A DNA stretch of 37,939 nucleotides from an uncultured Lachnospiraceae bacterium (GTDB taxonomy: Bacteria > Bacillota > Clostridia > Lachnospirales > Lachnospiraceae). Made by a program: the position numbers and the translations under genes. Location: NCBI GenBank assembly GCA_900546325.1, contig URCR01000026.1:1-37939 (forward strand), read 5' to 3'. The notes beneath the pieces are model-generated. The model made no database searches. It worked only from the letters and a program-made list of their open reading frames with translations, and was not told the origin of the DNA. This document shows, piece after piece, positions 23,155 to 32,580 of the stretch (its first letter is position 1; the number at the start of each line of letters is the position of its first letter).

Positions 23155-25242
23155 ATGGATAATATGCTTGAAGTATATCTTTATGAAACAAATACTCTTT
23201 TAGAACAGTTAGATGAACTTTTGATAAATGCAGAAAAAATTCAAGATTTTACAACAAATGATGTAAACGAAATCTTCCGTATCATGCATACAATCAAAGG
23301 TTCTTCCGCCATGATGGAATTTTCTACACTCATGGAGATTGCTCACCATATAGAGGATCTGTTCTTTTATATCCGGGAAAATGGTTTAGATTCTATGACC
23401 CCATCACACAAAAATGATTTATTTAACCTGATGTTTCAGTCTACCGATGCTCTTCGTACCGAAGTAGAAAAAATCGAAAACGACGAGCCTCTTAGTAGTA
23501 ATATCGACAATGTCATAACAGATATTAATAGTTTTTTAGAAAAAATCAGTTCTTCCGGCGGAGCATCTGCACCGTCAGTGCAGACAGCGGCGGAGTCAGA
23601 GACAGTTGCAGCACCTGCCGGATCTGATTCTTCTATTCCTGAAAGTGTTTCCTCCAGCAAGGCTCCATTTCTGGTCAAGATCACTTTTGAACAGGGCTGC
23701 GGAATGGAACATCTTCGCGCATTTATGGTAATCACTGCCCTGAAAGACTCAGACCTGCAGTTTGAATTCTATCCGGATGACGTTGAGACGAACAGTAATG
23801 CAAGTGAATTTATTATCGAAAATGGATTTTACATAGGCTTTTTCAGTCATGATGACCTGGAGCATGCACTTCATATCATCAAGGATCAGAACAGTATTGA
23901 GACATATGAAGTAGTTGAAAACGATAACTCTTCTGAACTTGTCAAGAAAGATGCCCCTGAGCATACAGAGCAGAAACAAGGACAGACAGAAGCGGAGACA
24001 GTTGTTCAAAAGGCGGCCGCCAGCACAGCTTCTTCTGCGCATACTGCCCCTGTAAAGCAGAGTTTGATCAGCGTAAATCTTTCTAAGCTGGACAGCCTTG
24101 TTGCATTAGTTGGAGAGATCGTTATTACTGAATCAATGGTAACTTCTTCTCCCGACCTGCAAAATTTAAAACTTGATAACTTTTTGAAATCTGCTCGCCA
24201 GTTAAGAAAGCTCACCGATGATCTTCAGGATATTGCCATGTCTCTGCGAATGGTTCCTGTGTCTGGCACTTTCCAGAAAATGAACCGAATCGTGCGTGAC
24301 ATGAAGAAAAAATTAAACAAAGATGTGCGTCTTACAATCATTGGAGAAAACACTGAGGTGGATAAGACAATTGTAGACAGCATTGGCGATCCGATCATGC
24401 ATATTGTACGTAATTCTATGGATCACGGAATTGAACCAACTGTGGAAGAACGTATTGCTGCCGGCAAGGAGCCTCAGGCTGAGATCATTCTCTCCGCCGC
24501 CCATACCGGAAGTGAGGTTATTATCTCAATCAGCGATGACGGGCGCGGAATGGACACCGACGCAATCCTTTCAAAAGCTGAACGCAACGGCCTCCTTACA
24601 AAACCTGCCGGGGAATATACAAAAAAAGAGATTCTTTCTCTCCTCATGCTGCCGGGCTTTTCTACAAACGAATCCGTAACCGAATTTTCCGGCCGTGGTG
24701 TTGGAATGGATGTTGTCAAGAAAAATGTGGAAGCAGTAGGCGGCACGATTACAATTACCAGCGAATTTGGGAAAGGAAGCTGCACTACATTGAAGATTCC
24801 TTTAACGATGGCAATTGTTGATGGCATGGAGATTTCCGTAGGGAAGTCCATGTTCACGATTCCGATCGCCAATATTCGCCAGTCATTCAAAGCTCAGAAA
24901 GAAGATATCATTCTCGATGCGAGTGGCAATGAGATCATCAAATGCATGGATGATTTTTATCCAATCGTCCGCATTCACCAGCTCTACAATATTGAAACAG
25001 AAATTACAAACATCGAAGACGGTATTCTGATCTGGGTGGAAGCAAGCGATAAATCTTACTGCTTATTTGTCGATGAACTTCTTGGCGAACAACAGGTAGT
25101 CGTGAAACCTCTTCCGGCCTTTCTGAGCAGTTTTAACATTAAGGATTCTGGTATCAGCGGGTGTACAATCCTCGGTGATGGAAATATTAGTATCATCCTT
25201 GACATTCTGAATCTTTACGGTGTTTCTCATCATCAATACTAA
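23155..25242 (+). CDS. cheA: Chemotaxis histidine kinase
   Basis: 695 residues from ATG 23155; a TTG further upstream lacks a ribosome binding site. P1 HPt carries the phosphorylated histidine in MHTIKGSS (about residue 45). P2-like response-regulator-binding segment is about 165-260, then an alanine/glutamate-rich linker. P3 dimerisation helices follow (SKLDSLVALVGEIVITESMV). P4 kinase has the N box HIVRNSMDHGIE, G1 DDGRGMD and G2 GRGVGMDVVK. P5 CheW-like ends the protein. It phosphorylates CheY and CheB in response to receptor arrays. cheW, cheR and cheB follow on the same strand. No cheY gene is seen in the window. Confidence 0.97.
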   Translation: MDNMLEVYLYETNTLLEQLDELLINAEKIQDFTTNDVNEIFRIMHTIKGSSAMMEFSTLMEIAHHIEDLFFYIRENGLDSMTPSHKNDLFNLMFQSTDALRTEVEKIENDEPLSSNIDNVITDINSFLEKISSSGGASAPSVQTAAESETVAAPAGSDSSIPESVSSSKAPFLVKITFEQGCGMEHLRAFMVITALKDSDLQFEFYPDDVETNSNASEFIIENGFYIGFFSHDDLEHALHIIKDQNSIETYEVVENDNSSELVKKDAPEHTEQKQGQTEAETVVQKAAASTASSAHTAPVKQSLISVNLSKLDSLVALVGEIVITESMVTSSPDLQNLKLDNFLKSARQLRKLTDDLQDIAMSLRMVPVSGTFQKMNRIVRDMKKKLNKDVRLTIIGENTEVDKTIVDSIGDPIMHIVRNSMDHGIEPTVEERIAAGKEPQAEIILSAAHTGSEVIISISDDGRGMDTDAILSKAERNGLLTKPAGEYTKKEILSLLMLPGFSTNESVTEFSGRGVGMDVVKKNVEAVGGTITITSEFGKGSCTTLKIPLTMAIVDGMEISVGKSMFTIPIANIRQSFKAQKEDIILDASGNEIIKCMDDFYPIVRIHQLYNIETEITNIEDGILIWVEASDKSYCLFVDELLGEQQVVVKPLPAFLSSFNIKDSGISGCTILGDGNISIILDILNLYGVSHHQY

Positions 25243-25264
25243 ATTTATACTTGGAGGAATAGAT

Positions 25265-25744
25265 ATGTCAGTAGATATAAATGAAAACACAACAGCAGAA
25301 TTAAATGCCGAAGAGGAAACTTCTCTTTGCACAGAACGTTTTCTTACTTTTAATACAGATGGGCTTACAGTCGGTGTCAGCACAAATTATGTGATTGAGA
25401 TCATAACAAATCATGCAATTACAATGCTTCCTCTCGTTCCTGATTATGTAAAAGGGATTATTAATTTAAGGGGACAGATCATCCCTATTATCGATATCCG
25501 TCTCCGAATGGGAAAGCCTGCGATTGACTATACAAATACTACCTGCATTATCGTTCTGAACATTGATTCTGCTTACATCGGTATTATTGTAGATGCAGTA
25601 CAGCAAGTTGTGGACATCGACCAGAGCAAGATCTCTTCTGTTCCGGTTGAAAACCAGCAAGAGCTGATCAATGGGATGTTGTCGATGGAAGACCGCTCTG
25701 TCATTTTATTTCTTGACTGCCAGCAATTAACACAAACGTATTAA
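25265..25744 (+). CDS. cheW: Chemotaxis coupling protein
   Basis: A 159-residue CheW domain that links receptors to CheA. Characteristic parts are the first beta barrel with LTFNTDGLTVGVST, the receptor-contact stretch PDYVKGIINLRGQIIPIIDIRLRMG, and the second half VDAVQQVVDIDQSKISSVP. A short acidic N-terminal extension (about 20 residues) precedes it. GGAGG lies 7 bases before ATG 25265, and the gene begins 22 bases after the cheA stop. Confidence 0.96.
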   Translation: MSVDINENTTAELNAEEETSLCTERFLTFNTDGLTVGVSTNYVIEIITNHAITMLPLVPDYVKGIINLRGQIIPIIDIRLRMGKPAIDYTNTTCIIVLNIDSAYIGIIVDAVQQVVDIDQSKISSVPVENQQELINGMLSMEDRSVILFLDCQQLTQTY

Positions 25745-25757
25745 AAGGAACTCTATT

Positions 25758-26570
25758 ATGCTGATTATTAATGAAAACGACTTTCAGGTTCTTGTTTCTT
25801 TCGTAAAAAAAAATTACGGCATTGACCTTTCTAAAAAGAAACAGCTAATTACCGGAAGACTTTCCAACACCATTCTTTCCATGGGTTTTTCCAGTTTTCA
25901 CGATTATGTGAACCATCTGGTCAAAAACAAAAAACCAGAAGACATTGAACTGATGCTGAATAAACTCACAACAAATTATACCTTTTTCATGAGGGAAAAG
26001 ACACATTTCGACTATCTTTCAGAAGTCATCCTGCCTTATCTTGTATCAGTAAAACGGGATCGTGTCTTAAGTATCTGGAGTGCAGGTTGTTCTTCCGGCG
26101 AAGAACCCTACACAATTTCCATGGTTCTCAAAGAGTTTTTTGGCTCCAAGTCATCTATGTGGGATACTCGTGTATTGGCAACAGACATCTCCCCGAATAT
26201 GCTGTCTGCTGCTTCACAGGCCGTATACGAGGAGTCATCTTTAAAGGATCTTCCTGCCGGATGGAAGGAAAAATATTTTCGCTCAGCCGGACAACGCGGT
26301 GTGTATACGGTTTCCCCTGAGATTCGTTCAAACGTTATTTTCAGAACCTTTAACTTGATGGATCCAATCCGCTTCCGGCTGAAATTTGACATTATTTTCT
26401 GCCGCAACGTTATGATTTACTTTGATCAGCCTACAAAGGATGCATTGGTAAACCGTTTCTATAACGCAACAAATCCAGGAGGGTATCTCCTCATCGGACA
26501 CTCTGAAGGTCTTAATAAGGATACAACTCCTTACACTTATTTAAAACCTGCAACTTATCGCAAACTTTAA
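25758..26570 (+). CDS. cheR: Chemotaxis protein methyltransferase
   Basis: 270 residues. Transfers methyl groups from S-adenosylmethionine to receptor glutamates. The helical N-terminal CheR domain (YGIDLSKKKQLITGRLSN) is followed by the methyltransferase domain with RVLSIWSAGCSSGEEPYTISM (SAM site) and IIFCRNVMIYFD. The C-terminal GGYLLIGHSEGL is typical. It lies 13 bases after cheW, with AAAAGGAA upstream, and ends before a strong terminator. Confidence 0.97.
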   Translation: MLIINENDFQVLVSFVKKNYGIDLSKKKQLITGRLSNTILSMGFSSFHDYVNHLVKNKKPEDIELMLNKLTTNYTFFMREKTHFDYLSEVILPYLVSVKRDRVLSIWSAGCSSGEEPYTISMVLKEFFGSKSSMWDTRVLATDISPNMLSAASQAVYEESSLKDLPAGWKEKYFRSAGQRGVYTVSPEIRSNVIFRTFNLMDPIRFRLKFDIIFCRNVMIYFDQPTKDALVNRFYNATNPGGYLLIGHSEGLNKDTTPYTYLKPATYRKL

Positions 26571-26575
26571 ACCTT

Positions 26576-26606
26576 AAGCTGCTCCTGTTACATTGGAGCA
26601 GCTTTT
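26576..26606 (+). terminator. Terminator between cheR and cheB
   Basis: AAGCTGCTCC and GGAGCAGCTT form a 10-pair stem with a nine-base loop, followed by TT and ACTT-rich sequence. It splits cheA-cheW-cheR from cheB, allowing only partial readthrough. Confidence 0.75.
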
Positions 26607-26649
26607 CACTTACTACTCATATTTTAAATGAAAGGACAGTGTAATATTA

Positions 26650-27687
26650 ATGTTATCAAAGAAAATTAAAGTATTAATTGTAGATGACTCCTCCTTCTTT
26701 CGTCAAATGATGATTCAGGCTTTTTCTTCTCAGACCGATATCGAAGTCGTCGGATATGCTATCAATGCATACGATGCCAGACAAAAGATTCCAAAACTCC
26801 AACCGGATGTAATGACTCTGGATGTGGAAATGCCAGGAATCAACGGTATCGAATTTTTAAAACAGCTTCTTCCAACCACACCACTTCCGGTCATCCTTGT
26901 TTCCTCTCTGAATCTCAGTGTCTTTGATGCTCTTTCCGCGGGAGCAGTAGATTTTGTAAGAAAACCGGATATGAGCAGGGCAAATTCAAAAAATATCTTC
27001 TTCTCTGCTCTTCTCTCGAAACTCCGCATTGCTTCTGTTTCAAAAGTGCGTGTAAAAAGACCTGCTGTTACTGCCCCCCTTCCTCCTGTACCCAAAGCAT
27101 CCTCCGCATTTCTAAACTCCACAATTATTGGAATAGGTGCATCTACAGGAGGAACGGAAGCTACCCTTGCCGTCCTGCAAAAACTTCCTGCTCAGGTACC
27201 CGGAATTGTGATTACCCAGCATATGCCCGAAGGATTTACTGCGATGTACGCAGAACGTCTGAACCGGATCTGTAAACTTGAAGTAAGAGAAGCAAAAAAC
27301 GGTGATCTGATCCGTCCCGGCCTTGCTTTGATTGCCCCCGGTTCTATGCAGATGGAAGTAATACATACGGTCCGCGGCTATGCAGTTCAATGTCATCCCG
27401 GTGCAAAAGTCAGCGGGCACTGTCCTTCCGTCGACGTCCTGTTTTCTTCTATTGCTAAAAACGTTTCCTGCTCCAAAGTCGGAATCATTATGACCGGAAT
27501 GGGGCGCGACGGTGCTGACGGGCTTCTGAAAATGCGACAGGAAGGCGCCTTTACAATTGGACAAGACAAAGATTCCTGCGTTGTATACGGAATGCCAATG
27601 GCCGCCTACAATATCGGTGCAGTCACAGTACAAGCTTCCTGTGAAAACATTCCTTCTGTCTTGATGAATCATTTGAGAAAACAATAA
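26650..27687 (+). CDS. cheB: Protein-glutamate methylesterase / glutaminase with receiver domain
   Basis: 345 residues. The N-terminal receiver domain has the acid pocket VDDSS and the phospho-acceptor in TLDVEMPGINGIEFL, with KPDM for the conserved lysine loop. A proline-rich linker follows near residues 135-150. The esterase domain has the Ser in GIGASTGGTEA, His in TQHMPEGF and Asp in IIMTGMGRDGADGL. It opposes CheR in receptor adaptation. AAAGGACAG precedes ATG 26650. Confidence 0.96.
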   Translation: MLSKKIKVLIVDDSSFFRQMMIQAFSSQTDIEVVGYAINAYDARQKIPKLQPDVMTLDVEMPGINGIEFLKQLLPTTPLPVILVSSLNLSVFDALSAGAVDFVRKPDMSRANSKNIFFSALLSKLRIASVSKVRVKRPAVTAPLPPVPKASSAFLNSTIIGIGASTGGTEATLAVLQKLPAQVPGIVITQHMPEGFTAMYAERLNRICKLEVREAKNGDLIRPGLALIAPGSMQMEVIHTVRGYAVQCHPGAKVSGHCPSVDVLFSSIAKNVSCSKVGIIMTGMGRDGADGLLKMRQEGAFTIGQDKDSCVVYGMPMAAYNIGAVTVQASCENIPSVLMNHLRKQ

Positions 27688-27721
27688 AAGTTGATTTTGT
27701 TATTATTCTTTCCGCAAATTT

Positions 27722-27729
27722 GCCGATAG
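27722..27729 (+). promoter_or_regulatory. Candidate flagellar sigma (SigD/FliA) -10 box upstream of flgM
   Basis: GCCGATAG at 27722-27729 closely matches the GCCGATA -10 box of the flagellar sigma factor. About 65 bases separate it from the flgM start, and it lies after the cheB stop. The corresponding TAAA -35 element is not clear at the usual distance. This weakens the call, but the location at the head of a FlgM operon fits. Confidence 0.45.
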
Positions 27730-27793
27730 TTATAGTATAGAACACAGAGTGTTGTTACCTTAAGAAACCATTATACAAAGTAAGGAGTCCTGT

Positions 27794-28093
27794 ATGAAAA
27801 TAAACACAAACAATCCACTAAAAAATTATTCTGATTTGCGGCTTTATACAAAAGAATCTGCCGTTGTTTCTGCAGGAACAGCCAAGAATCGTAATTTTGA
27901 TGCAATTACAATTCACTCAGATCCACGTCAGATTGAAGAACATACTTTCAGCAGCATGTTGGCACGCGAAGTGATGCAGGAGACTTCCGTCTCTGCTTCT
28001 GAAGAGCAGCTATCTGATTTAAAACAACAGATTTTTTCTGGGAATTATCATATTGATGCTGAGGCAATTGCACGGAAGATGCTTTTAGTTTAA
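27794..28093 (+). CDS. flgM: Anti-sigma-28 factor
   Basis: A 99-residue protein with a disordered N-terminus. The conserved C-terminal helices (EEQLSDLKQQIFSGNYHIDAEAIARKML) bind flagellar sigma factor until hook completion, when FlgM is exported. AAGGAG lies upstream of ATG 27794. It opens a run of six more flagellar genes with short gaps. The gene order flgM-flgN-flgK-flgL is classical for Firmicutes. Confidence 0.93.
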   Translation: MKINTNNPLKNYSDLRLYTKESAVVSAGTAKNRNFDAITIHSDPRQIEEHTFSSMLAREVMQETSVSASEEQLSDLKQQIFSGNYHIDAEAIARKMLLV

Positions 28094-28106
28094 GGAGGTA
28101 TGCAAA

Positions 28107-28574
28107 ATGAATGAATATGCTTCCTTTATTGGAGTCATAAAGGAATTTATCCAGTTATTTGAAACTTTGATCCCTATTGAACAAAAGAAACTTGATTCTG
28201 CCATTCATAATCAAGTTTCTTTTGTCGAGGACTGTATGAATCAAGAACAAGCCGCTGTTCTGCGCCTTCGCGGACTGGAACTAAAGCGGCAGAAAGTACA
28301 GAAAGAATTAGGAATGGAGAATCTTACTTTTAAGCAGTTGATTGAAGAAGCACCAGAGGATATAAAAGATTCTCTTGTTCCTTTGTTCAATGAATTAAAT
28401 GAAAAGGTTGCTTCTTTCCGTTCCATAAGCGACAGTGTAAAAGATACCATTGCGGTAAATCTTCACACCATTCAGTCGGCATTGGCTTCTGGTTCATCCG
28501 GAAATGCGACCTACTCTCCCTTGAGAGATAAGGACGGGGGAAGCCAGACACATTTTACAAGTAGATCCGTTTAG
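28107..28574 (+). CDS. flgN: FlgN-type export chaperone for hook-filament junction proteins
   Basis: A 155-residue helical protein with long amphipathic helices (FIQLFETLIPIEQKKLDSAI, then GLELKRQKVQKELG). It matches the FlgN family, which escorts FlgK and FlgL to the export gate. It starts 13 bases after flgM with AAGGAGG, and flgK follows 20 bases after its stop. Sequence conservation in the family is low, so the call leans on position. Confidence 0.85.
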   Translation: MNEYASFIGVIKEFIQLFETLIPIEQKKLDSAIHNQVSFVEDCMNQEQAAVLRLRGLELKRQKVQKELGMENLTFKQLIEEAPEDIKDSLVPLFNELNEKVASFRSISDSVKDTIAVNLHTIQSALASGSSGNATYSPLRDKDGGSQTHFTSRSV

Positions 28575-28594
28575 TTAGTCAGGAGGAATTTTAT

Positions 28595-30154
28595 ATGATA
28601 CGTTCAACATTTTCCGGCTTCACAACAGCTCAGCTCGCCATGGCGGCAAGCCAGCGCGCACTTGATGTTACCGGACAAAACATTGCAAACATTAATACAC
28701 CAGGGTATACAAAGCAGCGCCTTGACATTGCCAGCCTAAACACACAAGGCGCCAACTTTTACAACTCTGATAACAATATCCGTGTCGGTTACGGTGTCCA
28801 TATGACAGGTATTTCACAACTTCGCGATCCTTTCCTTGACACACAATACCGTTCACAGATTGGAAAACTGGGAACAACTGATGCACATGCAGCTTCTTTT
28901 GAGCAACTTGCTCCTATTTTTGATGAGACTTCAAAGGATGGTATTTTATCTGCATTAAACAATATTACGAGCTCCCTTGACAAACTGAGCTCTCAGGTCG
29001 GCAATCAGGAATTTGATACGATGGTTCGCTCCAACATGCAGATTCTTCTCAACCTGTTCCGTGACAATGCAAACCGCCTTGCGGATGTCCGCACCGATAC
29101 AACAAACGGCTTTAAAACAACAGATGTATCGGATGTCAACGAAATGCTCGAGAATATTGCGAACCTTAATACAAGTATTAAAAACAGCCAGATTCTCGGA
29201 AATCCTGCACTGGAACTCCAAGATCAGCGAAATGATCTTCTGGATCAATTAGCGAGTTACCTTCCGATCTCCGTAAAATATTCCGATCAGGAAGTTGGAC
29301 CGGGGCAGTTTGTGGAAGTTCTGGATGTGACATTTACCGCCTCAGATGGAACAAAATACTCTTTGATCTCTGATGGAAATTATGGATCTCTAGATGCTGA
29401 TATTACCGGACAACCGGTAAGACTCAGTCTTACTGATTCAAAAGGGAACGCAGGAACCGATATCACTGACCGCTTAAGTAATGGTACATTAAAAGGAACT
29501 TTGGATTTTCTCAACAAATCTGGTGATTTTGATAACTCTGATTTCAAAGGACTTGGATATTACGAAAAAGCCCTTGACTCTCTCGTAAATGAATTTGCAA
29601 CAAAATTCAATGAACTGAATCAACCAAAAATAAAAGATGGGCAGGGAAATATTATCGATGATCCAAATAACAAAAATCCTTTGTTTGAGACAACCGATGG
29701 TTCCACCACCTTTACCGCTTCGAATATTAAAATTGCAGAAGGATGGCTGAATGGAAGTTACGGTATCACAGCTTCTAAAGATTTTTCAAGTGGCGATATT
29801 GGTTCAACAGCCCACGATAATATCGATGCCATGATCAAAGCTATGGATGATTCCTGGGACTTCACAGTGGGCAACACTACTTTCTTCAAAGGAAGTTTTT
29901 ATGAATGCTTTAACAATATTTCAACAACATTGGCAATTGATACAAAATCTGCCAACACAATTCTTGAAAATCAGATTTCTGTCCTGAATCAGACTGCAAA
30001 CTCACGAGATGCCGTCTCAGGAGTTCAGCTCGACGAAGAAGGAATGGACTTAATGCACTATAATCAGTCGTACACTGCAGCCGCAAGACTTATGACGACT
30101 TTAGATGAAGCTTTAGATGTTCTCATTAACAAAACTGGTGTTGTTGGACGATAA
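28595..30154 (+). CDS. flgK: Flagellar hook-associated protein 1
   Basis: 519 residues. The N-terminal D0 domain (GFTTAQLAMAASQRALDVTGQNIANINTPGYTKQR) and C-terminal D0 (EEGMDLMHYNQSYTAAARLMTTLDEALDVLIN) form the hook-filament junction coiled coil. The central region is variable, with Ser/Thr-rich beta sequence. It is exported by the flagellar type III system without signal peptide and requires FlgN. Confidence 0.96.
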   Translation: MIRSTFSGFTTAQLAMAASQRALDVTGQNIANINTPGYTKQRLDIASLNTQGANFYNSDNNIRVGYGVHMTGISQLRDPFLDTQYRSQIGKLGTTDAHAASFEQLAPIFDETSKDGILSALNNITSSLDKLSSQVGNQEFDTMVRSNMQILLNLFRDNANRLADVRTDTTNGFKTTDVSDVNEMLENIANLNTSIKNSQILGNPALELQDQRNDLLDQLASYLPISVKYSDQEVGPGQFVEVLDVTFTASDGTKYSLISDGNYGSLDADITGQPVRLSLTDSKGNAGTDITDRLSNGTLKGTLDFLNKSGDFDNSDFKGLGYYEKALDSLVNEFATKFNELNQPKIKDGQGNIIDDPNNKNPLFETTDGSTTFTASNIKIAEGWLNGSYGITASKDFSSGDIGSTAHDNIDAMIKAMDDSWDFTVGNTTFFKGSFYECFNNISTTLAIDTKSANTILENQISVLNQTANSRDAVSGVQLDEEGMDLMHYNQSYTAAARLMTTLDEALDVLINKTGVVGR

Positions 30155-30169
30155 ATCAGGAGGTTTTTT

Positions 30170-31186
30170 ATGCGAATTACTACAAATGCTATTTTAAGAA
30201 ATTACAGATCAAATTTGAGTGCTTCTCTTTCTAACTTAGATTCTGCACGGACAAAAGTAATGACTGGACGCCAGTTTAATTCTGCTGCTGAAAATCCAGG
30301 TGCTTCGTTGCGCTCTTCCACCTTGTACCGAAAATATGCAAGAAATCAGGATTATCTCTCCTCTGTAAAAGATGTGCAATCTTTTCAAGATTCCCAGGAG
30401 GATGCGGCTATGCAGATCAATGACCTTGCTTCCACACTCAGTAAACAGTATGGACTGGAAGCACTTAACGGAACAAACGGCTCTGCCGATATCCGCAAGA
30501 CTTATGCCGACGCATGGCGCGGTGCACAGGAAAGTATGCTTTTAAGTCTGAATGCCACTTACGAAGGCAAATTTGTTTTTGCCGGAAATGATGGTCAGGA
30601 AGCTCCGTTTAAGCTTGAGACAAAAAATGGACAGCAGATTTTAACCTATCGGGGAGTGGATGTCAATTCTACCGATCCAAAAGACCAAGCTGTTTTGGAT
30701 GAACTCGCAAAGGAAACTTCCTATGTAGACTTAGGATTTGGTATGACAGTAGATCAGAACGGAAAGATTGATCCGTCCAGCGCTTTTAACACAAGTCTTC
30801 CGGGGATCAATCTCGTTGGCTATGGACAAGATGATAAAGGTAATCCCAAAAATATGGTTCTTCTTGCAGGTCAGATTGCAGATACACTTGAGGCAGAGCC
30901 TTTTGACAGGGCAAAATACGAAGAACTTCTCACTGCTTTCGATAAAGGGAGAACCACTGTGTTGGAACAGGTTACTACACTCGGTACAAAAACTCAATTT
31001 CTTGAGACAACGAAAGAACGTCTTGAGACAAACGAGATCAATCTTTCCACACAAATTGACAGTATTGTGAATGTGGATATGGCCGGCGCCATCACAGAAT
31101 TTTCATGGGCACAATATGCTTATAATGCTGCTTTGAAAGTGGGCACAAACATTCTTTCACCATCTTTTATCGACTTTATGCAGTAA
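30170..31186 (+). CDS. flgL: Flagellar hook-associated protein 3
   Basis: 338 residues with the flagellin-like N-terminal helix RITTNAILRNYRSNLSASLSNL and the C-terminal helix (MAGAITEFSWAQYAYNAALKVGTNILSPSFIDFM). It joins FlgK to the filament. The middle is variable. The gene starts 15 bases after flgK with AGGAGG upstream. Confidence 0.96.
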   Translation: MRITTNAILRNYRSNLSASLSNLDSARTKVMTGRQFNSAAENPGASLRSSTLYRKYARNQDYLSSVKDVQSFQDSQEDAAMQINDLASTLSKQYGLEALNGTNGSADIRKTYADAWRGAQESMLLSLNATYEGKFVFAGNDGQEAPFKLETKNGQQILTYRGVDVNSTDPKDQAVLDELAKETSYVDLGFGMTVDQNGKIDPSSAFNTSLPGINLVGYGQDDKGNPKNMVLLAGQIADTLEAEPFDRAKYEELLTAFDKGRTTVLEQVTTLGTKTQFLETTKERLETNEINLSTQIDSIVNVDMAGAITEFSWAQYAYNAALKVGTNILSPSFIDFMQ

Positions 31187-31212
31187 ATTTAGCAAGTTAG
31201 GGGGAATACTAT

Positions 31213-31818
31213 ATGGAACAACTTTTAAAAATTACCAGTGTTCCAATTAAATATGAGTTGAAAATCAACTCTGCTCGTTTAGAATATCAAAACTCAAAAG
31301 CGGAGCTTGAGATTAGCAGGCACGATGGCTCTTTCTCAATGAAAAGTCGCTCTGCCAAATTGAACATAGATACTTTTGATGCCCGCAATTCTGTCTCGCC
31401 TACATTAGCTACATTGGTAAAACAGACAGCAACCAAAGGTATCAATGCAGCATCCGACGCTGCCGCACAATTTGCTCAGGAGGGAAAACTTATGTTAAGA
31501 ACAGATATTGGGGACAATGTTCTTAATCAGATTTTTGCACAGAGAACAGAGGCTCCAACAGGAGAGTTTGAACTAGGATTTCTTCCTTCTGCTCCGGTTA
31601 AGTTCGAATATCAGCCTGGTGATCTGACAATTAATTATGAGATGGATAAGCTGAATTTTGACTTAAAGGTAGCAAATGGCAATTTTGAGTTCATTCCCGG
31701 TAACATTGAAGTTTCTATCACTCAACATCCGGATGTCATTATTGACTATATTGGAGGTCCTCTGTATGTTCCGCCAAGTGCCGATCCAGACCATCAGCCT
31801 ATTGACGTAAAGGCATAA
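31213..31818 (+). CDS. DUF6470-family flagellar-operon protein
   Basis: A 201-residue protein, beginning MEQLLKITSVPIKYELKINS, with alternating beta segments (SARLEYQNSKAELEISRHDGS) and LDL/FEYQPGDLTINYEMDKLNF. It resembles the DUF6470 group (YviE-like of Bacillus) that sits between flgL and fliW in many Firmicutes. Its biochemical role is unknown, and no secretion signal is seen. The gene is 26 bases after flgL, in the same operon. Confidence 0.75.
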   Translation: MEQLLKITSVPIKYELKINSARLEYQNSKAELEISRHDGSFSMKSRSAKLNIDTFDARNSVSPTLATLVKQTATKGINAASDAAAQFAQEGKLMLRTDIGDNVLNQIFAQRTEAPTGEFELGFLPSAPVKFEYQPGDLTINYEMDKLNFDLKVANGNFEFIPGNIEVSITQHPDVIIDYIGGPLYVPPSADPDHQPIDVKA

Positions 31819-31858
31819 TTTTGTTTTCCATGCCTGACTTGAGAAGGGAGAATTTATT

Positions 31859-32311
31859 TTGAAAATTAATGCGAAATATTTTGGAATGATTTCCTACGAA
31901 GAAAATGATACTATATTTCTTCCCAGTGGTCTTTTTGGATTTGAAGCTTACACAAAATATTTACTCATTCCATTCGAGGAGGGTGACTGTCTGATGTTTT
32001 CTCTCCAAAGTTTGGAAAATCCTGAACTCTCTTTTATTTTACTTGATCCATTTAAAATTGTTCCGGATTACAAACCAAATCCATCTGCAAAAGAACTTCA
32101 CAGTTTAAATCTTGAAGATCCTGCGGATCTTGCCTTTTTTGTCATTAGCACCATTCGCGATCCGCTTTCTTCTTCTACTTTGAACTTAAAGGCACCTTTA
32201 GGACTCAATCGTTCCAACCATAAAGCAAGACAGTTTATGCTTGATCAATCCGATTATACTTTCCGACATCGTTTGGACTGTTTTGTGAAAAAGGAGGACC
32301 CAGAATGCTGA
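31859..32311 (+). CDS. fliW: Flagellar assembly factor FliW
   Basis: 150 residues beginning KINAKYFGMISYEENDTIFL, the typical FliW start. FliW binds flagellin and, when free, sequesters CsrA, so that flagellin translation matches export. Motifs include FLPSGLFGFEAYTKYLLIPFE and SFILLDPF. The start is TTG 31859 with AAGGGAG nine bases upstream; no ATG fits. It overlaps the csrA start by 7 bases, ensuring coupled synthesis of the two partners. Confidence 0.95.
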   Translation: MKINAKYFGMISYEENDTIFLPSGLFGFEAYTKYLLIPFEEGDCLMFSLQSLENPELSFILLDPFKIVPDYKPNPSAKELHSLNLEDPADLAFFVISTIRDPLSSSTLNLKAPLGLNRSNHKARQFMLDQSDYTFRHRLDCFVKKEDPEC

Positions 32312-32520
32312 TTTTACAACGAAAAAAAGGACAATCACTCTCTATTGCAGATGACATTACATTGACCATAACCGATATCGGTACTGACTGGGTAAAGCTT
32401 GCTATCGATGCTCCAAAGGAGATTCCTGTATTCCGTTCCGAATTAAAGGAAGCCGTCAGTGAAAATCAGCTTGCCTCGCAGACAGCTCCTATTAGTCTTC
32501 TCAAAAAATTTCTTGAATAA
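32305..32520 (+). CDS. csrA: Carbon storage regulator / translational repressor
   Basis: 71 residues. Beginning MLILQRKKGQSLSIADDITL, with the RNA-binding surface VKLAIDAPKEIPVFRSEL. It binds GGA motifs near ribosome binding sites, and in Firmicutes it represses flagellin translation until FliW removes it. Its GGAGG site lies in the end of fliW. It is the last gene before a terminator. Confidence 0.96.
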   Translation: MLILQRKKGQSLSIADDITLTITDIGTDWVKLAIDAPKEIPVFRSELKEAVSENQLASQTAPISLLKKFLE

Positions 32521-32537
32521 CAAAGCTGTAAACTAAA

Positions 32538-32580
32538 AAATATGTCTTGTTTGGAAGTTACCCTAACAAGGCATATTTCT
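32538..32580 (+). terminator. Terminator of the flgM-csrA operon
   Basis: AAATATGTCTTGTT (32538-32551) pairs with AACAAGGCATATTT (32565-32578) with one G-U pair, and a T-rich tract follows. The next stretch up to 32716 has no gene. It includes a 20-base perfect palindrome (32591-32610), which I note without function. Confidence 0.75.
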
